Shown here piece by piece: positions 58,162 to 64,000 of a stretch of 64,000 nt of DNA; position 1 is the stretch's first letter; each line of letters begins with the position of its first letter. Source of the DNA: Nitrosomonas cryotolerans ATCC 49181 (lineage in GTDB: Bacteria > Pseudomonadota > Gammaproteobacteria > Burkholderiales > Nitrosomonadaceae); contig NZ_FSRO01000001.1 in NCBI RefSeq assembly GCF_900143275.1, positions 248,001-312,000 on the forward strand, written 5' to 3'. Below the pieces are notes generated by a model. That model saw only the letters and a list, made by a program, of their open reading frames with translations. It searched no databases and had not been told where the DNA came from. Made by a program: the position numbers and the translations under genes.

Positions 58162-59400
58162 ATGAATAAAGCCAGGGAAAATAGAAGCTTAATTGTGGGT
58201 CTTGATATTGGTACTTCTAAAATTATTGCTATTGTTGCGGAGATTAAATCTGATGGTGGCTTTGAGATTATTGGATTAGGCAGTCATCCCTCACGTGGTT
58301 TGAGAAAAGGTGTGGTGGCAAACATAGAGACAACAGTCAATGCAATTCAGCGTGCATTGGAGGAGGTCGAGCTCATGGCGGATTGTAAGATTAATGAAAT
58401 CTATACGGGAATTGCAGGTAGCCATATTAAAGGTTTCAATTCACATGGAATGGTGCCAATCAAAGATAAAGAAGTTTCAGAGAAAGATGTAGAGCGGGTT
58501 ATGGAAACAGCTAAGGCAGTGAATATTCCGGCAGATCAACAAATTCTGCATATCCTCAACCAGGAGTTCATTATAGATGGGCAGGAAGATGTACGTGAGC
58601 CGGTTGGAATGAGTGGGATACGGTTGGAGGTTAAAGTACATATTGTAACGGGTGCTGTATCTGCAGCCCAGAATATCGTGAAATGTGTGCATCGCTGTGG
58701 CTTGGAAGTCCGTGATTTAATATTGCAGCCACTTGCTTCAGCTATGGCTGTATTATCAGAGGATGAAAAAGATCTGGGTGTCTGTCTGGTGGATATTGGT
58801 GGTGGCACTACTGATATTGCGGTTTTTACGCATGGCGCAATTCGTCACACTGCGGTCATTCCAATTGCAGGTGATCAGGTTACAAATGATATCGCAATGG
58901 CATTACGTACACCTACTAAAAATGCGGAAGATATTAAATGTCGTTATGGATACGCATTGCGAAGTATGGCTGATGCTAATGAAATGGTAGAGGTGCCTGA
59001 TGTGGGTAATCGAGGGTCTCGTCAGCTTTCCAAACAGACGTTAGCAGAGGTTATTGAACCCAGAATAGAGGAACTTTATTCTCTGATACAAGCCGAATTA
59101 CGTCGGAGTGGTTTTGAAGAATTACTTTCATCAGGAATTGTTATTACGGGAGGTTGTGCTTCTTTACGCGGAATGGTGGAATTAGGTGAGGAAATATTTC
59201 ATATGCCTGTACGGCTAGGTTTACCGAGGTATAGTGGTAACCTTAAGGAGGTTGTGCATACGCCGCGGTATGCTACTAGCATTGGATTAATTATTGCTGG
59301 TATTGAACAGATACAGCACCAACAGAGTACAAGATTGCAGGGCGGATCAGCTCAACAGGTTTTTGCAAGAATGAGAGGTTGGTTTCAGAGAAATTTCTAA
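58162..59400 (+). CDS. ftsA: Cell division protein FtsA
   Basis: FtsA is the actin-fold membrane tether of FtsZ. The 412-residue protein has phosphate loop LIVGLDIGTSKIIAIVAE, the second phosphate motif CLVDIGGGTTDIAVF, and the C-terminal amphipathic tail MRGWFQRNF that binds the membrane. The GGGGGAGGTAA upstream is a strong ribosome binding site. ftsZ follows 67 bp downstream. Confidence 0.96.
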   Translation: MNKARENRSLIVGLDIGTSKIIAIVAEIKSDGGFEIIGLGSHPSRGLRKGVVANIETTVNAIQRALEEVELMADCKINEIYTGIAGSHIKGFNSHGMVPIKDKEVSEKDVERVMETAKAVNIPADQQILHILNQEFIIDGQEDVREPVGMSGIRLEVKVHIVTGAVSAAQNIVKCVHRCGLEVRDLILQPLASAMAVLSEDEKDLGVCLVDIGGGTTDIAVFTHGAIRHTAVIPIAGDQVTNDIAMALRTPTKNAEDIKCRYGYALRSMADANEMVEVPDVGNRGSRQLSKQTLAEVIEPRIEELYSLIQAELRRSGFEELLSSGIVITGGCASLRGMVELGEEIFHMPVRLGLPRYSGNLKEVVHTPRYATSIGLIIAGIEQIQHQQSTRLQGGSAQQVFARMRGWFQRNF

Positions 59401-59467
59401 TTAGAGTTTTATAAGTGTTGTTAGTAATCTAGCGGCTTTAATTTTAATTTATGAGAGGAGACAGGTT

Positions 59468-60622
59468 ATGTTTGAAACCATGAATACAGATAGCCAGGAA
59501 GCGATCATCAAGGTGATTGGTGTGGGCGGTTGTGGCAGCAATGCTGTGGATCATATGATTCAGAATGCCATGCAGGGTGTTGAGTTTATCTGTATGAATA
59601 CCGATGCGCAGGCTTTGAAAAGTAATAAAGCAGACATTCTACTGCAACTGGGGCCTGGTATTACAAAAGGACTAGGAGCAGGAGCCAATCCCGATATTGG
59701 ACGTGAAGCTGCGTTGGAGGATCGTGATCGGATTGCTGAATTGATTCAGGGTTCGGACATGCTATTTATTACTGCTGGAATGGGAGGGGGTACGGGAACG
59801 GGTGCTGCACCAGTAGTCGCCCAGGTAGCAAAAGAAATGGGTATTTTGACGGTGGCAGTCGTAAGCAAACCATTTTCCTTTGAAGGAAAGCGCCTCAAAG
59901 CAGCCCAGGTAGGAATGGAAGCATTGGCACAGCATGTTGATTCATTAATTGTTATTCCTAATGATAAATTGATGATGGTACTGGGTAATGATATTAGTAT
60001 GCTGGATGCTTTTAAGGCGGCAAATGATGTTCTGTATGGTGCAGTGGCAGGAATTGCGGAAGTGATTAATTGTCCGGGACTGGTTAATGTTGATTTTGCT
60101 GATGTGAAAACAGTTATGTCAGAAATGGGTATGGCGATGATGGGCTCTGCAGTGGCAACTGGTATGGATCGTGCTCGTATGGCGGCAGAACAGGCTGTGG
60201 CGAGTCCTTTATTGGAAGACGTTTCCCTGTCTGGGGCACGGGGCGTGTTAGTAAATATTACGGCTAATTCAGGATTAAAGATGCGCGAAGTGCATGAAGT
60301 AATGGGTACTATTAAAGACTTAACTGCTGAAGATGCTACTGTAATTATCGGAACTGTAATAGATGAAAATATGAATGATGATTTACGCGTCACTATGGTG
60401 GCAACCGGCCTGGGTAATATAAACTCCCAAAGCCAAAATAAAAAACCGTTGACTGTTATTCATACACGTACAGGAACGGATGACAGGACATCAGCAATGC
60501 CGATGGAAGAACCTGCTGTAATGCGCACAGGTAGAAGAAGCAATGCAACAGTGGCAGCCATGCGACAATCAGGTGTTGATCCCATGGATATTCCAGCATT
60601 CTTGAGGAGACAGGCTGACTAG
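59468..60622 (+). CDS. ftsZ: Cell division protein FtsZ
   Basis: FtsZ is the tubulin-like GTPase forming the Z-ring. The 384-residue protein has the tubulin signature GGGTGTGAAPV (residues 106-116), NTDAQAL, the T7 loop NVDFADVKTVM, and the C-terminal FtsA/ZipA-binding peptide DPMDIPAFLRRQAD. The GAGAGGAGACAGG ribosome binding site is strong. It ends the cluster; the next 740 bp hold no gene that is convincingly intact, and no lpxC. Confidence 0.98.
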   Translation: MFETMNTDSQEAIIKVIGVGGCGSNAVDHMIQNAMQGVEFICMNTDAQALKSNKADILLQLGPGITKGLGAGANPDIGREAALEDRDRIAELIQGSDMLFITAGMGGGTGTGAAPVVAQVAKEMGILTVAVVSKPFSFEGKRLKAAQVGMEALAQHVDSLIVIPNDKLMMVLGNDISMLDAFKAANDVLYGAVAGIAEVINCPGLVNVDFADVKTVMSEMGMAMMGSAVATGMDRARMAAEQAVASPLLEDVSLSGARGVLVNITANSGLKMREVHEVMGTIKDLTAEDATVIIGTVIDENMNDDLRVTMVATGLGNINSQSQNKKPLTVIHTRTGTDDRTSAMPMEEPAVMRTGRRSNATVAAMRQSGVDPMDIPAFLRRQAD

Positions 60623-60798
60623 CCTGATGGCTGTACAGATTTAGATTGGATCTGATGGAAATTGGTTTTAAGCAGTGTGCGATTACTGATGTTGGCTTTT
60701 TTGGATTGGACTCGGCAGTTGATACGTGTGAATGATGTCATGATGTTATTGAATTGAGTAAACGGCCTCGTTTAACAGGTGTATAACGTAACAGAAAT

Positions 60799-61055
60799 AA
60801 ACACGTTGGCAAGACGAGTCCGATCTTATCTGTGATAGCAACTCATATTGTCTGTTGGGTTCTCTTGGATTAGCGTGCTTAAAGAGTCTGGCCGACAAGG
60901 GGTTTACTGATCTAACGATACTATCGTATGGTTGTGGAAGGGCGCATAAAGATGATAGCAATAGCAATTCGGATCCGGTTAAAGCAGCTTTTCTGAATGT
61001 GGTGGATTACTGGTGTACTAAGCATGAGGTTATTGGCTTCGATGAGACTAAATAA
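60799..61055 (+). pseudogene. Unidentified open fragment downstream of ftsZ
   Basis: From about 60801 one plus-strand frame stays open for about 84 codons, ending in TAA at 61053. It includes LLGSLGLACLKSLADKGFTD, LTILSYGCGRAHKDD, and KAAFLNVVDYW. It has no convincing ATG start (only a TTG at 60855) and no clear ribosome binding site. The residue composition looks protein-like, so it may be the tail of a degraded gene. I do not recognise the family. The rest of the 740-bp gap carries no supported gene. Confidence 0.3.
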
Positions 61056-61227
61056 TGTTTATTTTTGTTAAAAATATCGGAAATGACCCATTCACAATAT
61101 CTTTGAATTTGATCAGGGTCTTATTTTCAGTTTTTTCCAGCTAATGATCAATGTCATGCCTAGAGATCTTTGCAGAATCTCAATAGTTGAAAAATTAATT
61201 CTTTATAATCAGTCATCGAAAACTTCT

Positions 61228-61267
61228 GGCGAGGGCTTTTGCAAAAGCCTCGCCTAGTGTTTTTTGT
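61228..61267 (+). terminator. Strong hairpin terminator between ftsZ and lspA
   Basis: GGCGAG at 61228-61233 pairs with CTCGCC at 61249-61254, and GCTTTT/AAAAGC pairs within it with a single bulged G, giving a long stable stem with a two-base loop. TGTTTTTTGTTG follows. This is a classical intrinsic terminator for plus-strand transcription from the dcw cluster. It lies about 600 bp after ftsZ. The symmetrical stem may also stop the lspA/ileS transcript. Confidence 0.8.
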
Positions 61268-61362
61268 TGTTATTTAATCCGCCGTGTGATTAATCGACAT
61301 CGATAATAATCAGATGAAATCCAGAATTTCAATTGGATCAGATAAAAACACATTGCGCCATG

Positions 61363-61833
61363 TTAATCATGAGGTTTCTTATGTTGAAAGCTATCAAAAA
61401 TTAATAATATTGCACCGATAAATATGGCAGAATCAGCGATATTAAATGCAGGCCAATGATAATCTTTAACGTAAAAATCTAGGAAATCAACGACTTGTCC
61501 GATTGTGATACGGTCCCATAAATTCCCCAATGCCCCGCCCAGGATCAAGCTGAGTGCAAGACAAAAGAGTTTCTCAGCCGTATGTTTATATAGCAGATAA
61601 ATAATCAGTATTGATGCACTTGCTGCAATACTGCTTAAAAACCATCGCTGCCATCCTGATGCGTCACTTAGAAAACTAAATGCGGCACCTGCATTATAGG
61701 TTAGTACTAAGTTGAAGAAGCCAGTCAAAGGGATCTGCTGGCCAGAGAATAATACGGATTCTACCCAGCGCTTTGTAATAAAATCGAGAAGCAACACAAC
61801 GAATGCAATACTTAAGGCAAAACGAAGTTTCAT
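61363..61833 (-). CDS. lspA: Lipoprotein signal peptidase (signal peptidase II)
   Basis: LspA cleaves lipoprotein signal peptides in the membrane after diacylglyceryl transfer. The ATG at 61833 gives 156 residues (MKLRFALSIAF); a longer start at 61854 is also possible. Four membrane helices are visible. The family motifs LTYNAGAAFSFL, GGALGNLWDR, VVDFLDFYV and FNIADSAIFIG supply the catalytic aspartate pair. It follows ileS on the minus strand, the common ileS-lspA arrangement, after a short gap of about 32 bp. Confidence 0.94.
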   Translation of the reverse strand: MKLRFALSIAFVVLLLDFITKRWVESVLFSGQQIPLTGFFNLVLTYNAGAAFSFLSDASGWQRWFLSSIAASASILIIYLLYKHTAEKLFCLALSLILGGALGNLWDRITIGQVVDFLDFYVKDYHWPAFNIADSAIFIGAILLIFDSFQHKKPHD

Positions 61834-61865
61834 AACATCAGTACTCCCGCGCATTAGATATATTT

Positions 61866-64000
61866 TTAAGCATACTGTCGTACTTCACCTGTACCAAAAA
61901 GATTGGATATGCATCGATTACATAGAGTCGGATGTTCAACGTTATTACCGATATCTTGGCGATAATGCCAGCACCGTTCACATTTCAGATGCTGACAGGA
62001 TTTTATAAAAATACTTTCCGTCTGTGGGTTATCAATTTTTACCAAGCTAGTTTCAGAAGTGATGAATACGAATCGTAAATCATCTTCTAATGAGCTAAGT
62101 AGCGTGTAATTTTCATTATGGGCGTGAATTTCTACAGTCGCAGCGAGTGATGAGCCGATTTCTCCTTTGGTACGAGAGTCCTCAAGTTTTTTCTGTACCT
62201 GAGAACGCAATACTCGGAGTTGAGTCCAGCGCTGTATCAGTATGGAAGCATCAGGCTGTGAAGGGAATTCATGCCAAGTATGTAATAACACACTGCCATC
62301 AGTATCGCCAGTTAGATGTTCCCATGCTTCCTCGGCAGTAAAGCTTAGGATCGGTGCAAACAAACGTATGAGACTGTGGGCAATGTGATGGAGCGCATTT
62401 TGCGCTGAACGGCGGGGAATTCCCTGAGCGGCCGTGGTATATAAGCGATCTTTGAGAATATCCAGATAAAATCCACCTAAATCTTCTGAGCAGAAATTAT
62501 GCAGTTTATGTACTGCCTGATGAAATTCATAGCGATCATAAGTTTGAGTGAGATCTTCCTGAAGTACTTTAGTCGCTGCGAGCATGTAGCGGTCAATTTC
62601 AAGCCAGTTTTCTATTGCTAGCGCATCAGTTTGAGGCTCAAAGTCAGCTAGATTAGCTAATAGGAAACGCAGCGTATTACGAATGCGTCGGTAACTTTCT
62701 ACAACGCGCTTCAGAATTTCTTCAGAAATAAAAAGTTCACCGGAATAATCAGTTGAAGCAACCCATAACCGTAAAATATCTGCTCCAGAGGTATCCATGA
62801 TTTTCTGAGGCGCGATCACATTTCCCTTGGATTTGCTCATCTTGCGGCCGTTACCATCTACGACGAAACCGTGTGTAAGTAGTGCATCATAAGGCGCACG
62901 ACCATCAATAGCACAACCCGTGAGGAGTGAGGACTGGAACCAGCCTCGATGCTGATCTGAGCCTTCTAAGTAAAGATCGGCTGGATGCTTGAGCAGTGAA
63001 TTCTGTTTGAGTACGGTTGCATGAGTAGTGCCAGAATCAAACCATACATCTAACGTATCGGTTAGTTTTCTATAATTCTCCGCCTCTTCGCCTAATAGCT
63101 CTGTCGCATCAAGAGAAAACCATGCTTCGATTCCGTGCTGTTCGACTTTTTGTGCGACTTGTTCAAGTAACTGGAGCGTCTGTGGATGGAGCGCCTGTGT
63201 TTCTTTGTGTATAAAAAACACCATAGGGACGCCCCAGTTACGTTGACGCGAAACGCACCAATCAGGCCGATTTCTAATCATTGATTCTAATCGTGCTTTC
63301 CCCCATGCAGGATAGAATGCGGTCGCATCCACTGCATCCATAGCAAGTTGACGTAATGTCTTTGCTTGCTGTAGCGCATCTGTTCCATGCTGCTGATTCA
63401 TGCCAATAAACCATTGTGGTGTCGAACGAAAAATAATGGGTGTTTTATGTCGCCAGCAGTGTGGGTAGCTATGCTCTATTTTTTCCAGATGCAGCAGGTG
63501 CTCGCCTGTTCGTAATGCATCAATGATGACATCGTTAGCTTTCCATACAAACAAATCGCCCACTAAAGGTGTGCTGGCGCTGAATTTACCATTACCCTCT
63601 ACCGGACTGTCACTGGGTAAATGGTATTGTTGGCCAATAAAATAGTCATCTAAGCCATGAGCTGGTGCAGTGTGTACTAATCCGGTTCCTGCCTCCAAAG
63701 TGACATGCTCGCCACATATTATTTTTACGCCACGTTCTTCAAGAGGATGCTTTAGTGGAATATTTTCTAATGCGTTACCTTTGCAAGTGGCAAGCGTCTG
63801 GCCAGTTAAGCCATAGCGCGTTAAGCATACCTGTTCGAGTTCAGCAGCCAGTATCAGCAAACCGCGAGGCGTTTGTATCAGTGAATAATCGAAATCAGGA
63901 TGAATACTGACTGCTTGGTTAGCGGGCAGTGTCCATGGAGTGGTTGTCCAGATAACAGCGTAAATCTTCGTGTTGATTGGTAAAGATAAACCAAATATGT
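61866..64000 (-). CDS. ileS: Isoleucyl-tRNA synthetase, C-terminal part (partial)
   Basis: The reading frame stays open to the right edge of the window, so the N-terminus lies outside; about 711 residues are visible. IleS charges tRNA-Ile. Within the editing (CP1) domain are VIWTTTPWTLPAN and GLVHTAPAHGLDDY. The KMSKS signature GNGRKMSKSKGNV lies near 62820-62860. The C-terminus has the zinc-binding CERCWHYRQD...CNRC. A TTG near 63860 is an internal codon, not a start. lspA is directly downstream. Confidence 0.96.
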   Translation of the reverse strand, partial: IFGLSLPINTKIYAVIWTTTPWTLPANQAVSIHPDFDYSLIQTPRGLLILAAELEQVCLTRYGLTGQTLATCKGNALENIPLKHPLEERGVKIICGEHVTLEAGTGLVHTAPAHGLDDYFIGQQYHLPSDSPVEGNGKFSASTPLVGDLFVWKANDVIIDALRTGEHLLHLEKIEHSYPHCWRHKTPIIFRSTPQWFIGMNQQHGTDALQQAKTLRQLAMDAVDATAFYPAWGKARLESMIRNRPDWCVSRQRNWGVPMVFFIHKETQALHPQTLQLLEQVAQKVEQHGIEAWFSLDATELLGEEAENYRKLTDTLDVWFDSGTTHATVLKQNSLLKHPADLYLEGSDQHRGWFQSSLLTGCAIDGRAPYDALLTHGFVVDGNGRKMSKSKGNVIAPQKIMDTSGADILRLWVASTDYSGELFISEEILKRVVESYRRIRNTLRFLLANLADFEPQTDALAIENWLEIDRYMLAATKVLQEDLTQTYDRYEFHQAVHKLHNFCSEDLGGFYLDILKDRLYTTAAQGIPRRSAQNALHHIAHSLIRLFAPILSFTAEEAWEHLTGDTDGSVLLHTWHEFPSQPDASILIQRWTQLRVLRSQVQKKLEDSRTKGEIGSSLAATVEIHAHNENYTLLSSLEDDLRFVFITSETSLVKIDNPQTESIFIKSCQHLKCERCWHYRQDIGNNVEHPTLCNRCISNLFGTGEVRQYA

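Noticed and set aside
59746-60393. 215-codon open frame antisense to ftsZ
   Set aside because: Ser/Thr/Ile-rich shadow of the highly conserved ftsZ sequence; no domain seen.

Overview
The window reads as chromosome of a betaproteobacterium, most likely in or near the Nitrosomonadaceae (Nitrosomonas-like). This is an inference from the style of the cell-division proteins, the betaproteobacterial dcw gene order and the type IV pilus gene sets; no rRNA or marker gene here settles it. No tRNA, rRNA or CRISPR array was seen.

Layout. 1-3.1 kb: the end of a DAHP synthase gene, ispH, and a convergent thiO. 3.3-16.4 kb: two back-to-back type IV pilus minor-pilin clusters in mirrored order, pilE-pilV-pilW-pilX-pilY1-fimT followed by fimT-pilV-pilW-pilX-pilY1-pilE. 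16.5-19.7 kb: rpiA, phoU and ppx on the minus strand. 19.7-20.2 kb: a gap holding an inverted repeat and the 3' relic of a TnpB gene. 20.2-22 kb: mutL with the endonuclease motif. 22-29.3 kb: the twitching chemosensory pair pilJ and a very large chpA/pilL kinase, without pilG, pilH or pilI. 29.6-38.9 kb: mixed housekeeping genes (ilvA, sbcB, a RidA-family gene, a deoxyinosine glycosylase, a phosphoglycerate mutase homologue, a desaturase/HIT/nucleotidyltransferase group, a cysteine desulfurase).

39.3-41.0 kb is an accessory patch. A tnpB-only IS200/IS605-type element carries a frameshifted tnpB and is followed by a second, internally deleted tnpB remnant with its own right end, so two omegaRNA-like ends lie in tandem. 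Next comes a 111-bp MITE-like repeat with perfect terminal inverted repeats and a 5-bp direct repeat, then a secreted two-CHRD-domain protein.

42.7-60.6 kb is the division and cell-wall cluster: rsmH-ftsL-ftsI-murE-murF-mraY-murD-ftsW-murG-murC-murB-ddl-ftsQ-ftsA-ftsZ. These genes make meso-DAP peptidoglycan precursors and assemble the divisome, and most overlap or nearly touch. The usual first gene, mraZ, is present only as a pseudogene with two frameshifts and a stop. lpxC does not follow ftsZ; a 740-bp gap with an unidentified open remnant and a strong terminator hairpin is found instead. The window closes with lspA and the 3' part of ileS on the minus strand.

Functionally, the pilus clusters and pilJ/chpA point to twitching motility and probably DNA uptake. 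Both FimT proteins end in a GRxR motif and one PilE resembles the ComP/PilE minor-pilin family. The most unusual items are the mirrored duplicate pilin clusters with one PilY1 lacking metal-binding motifs, the broken mraZ, the tandem TnpB right ends, and the MITE-like repeat.
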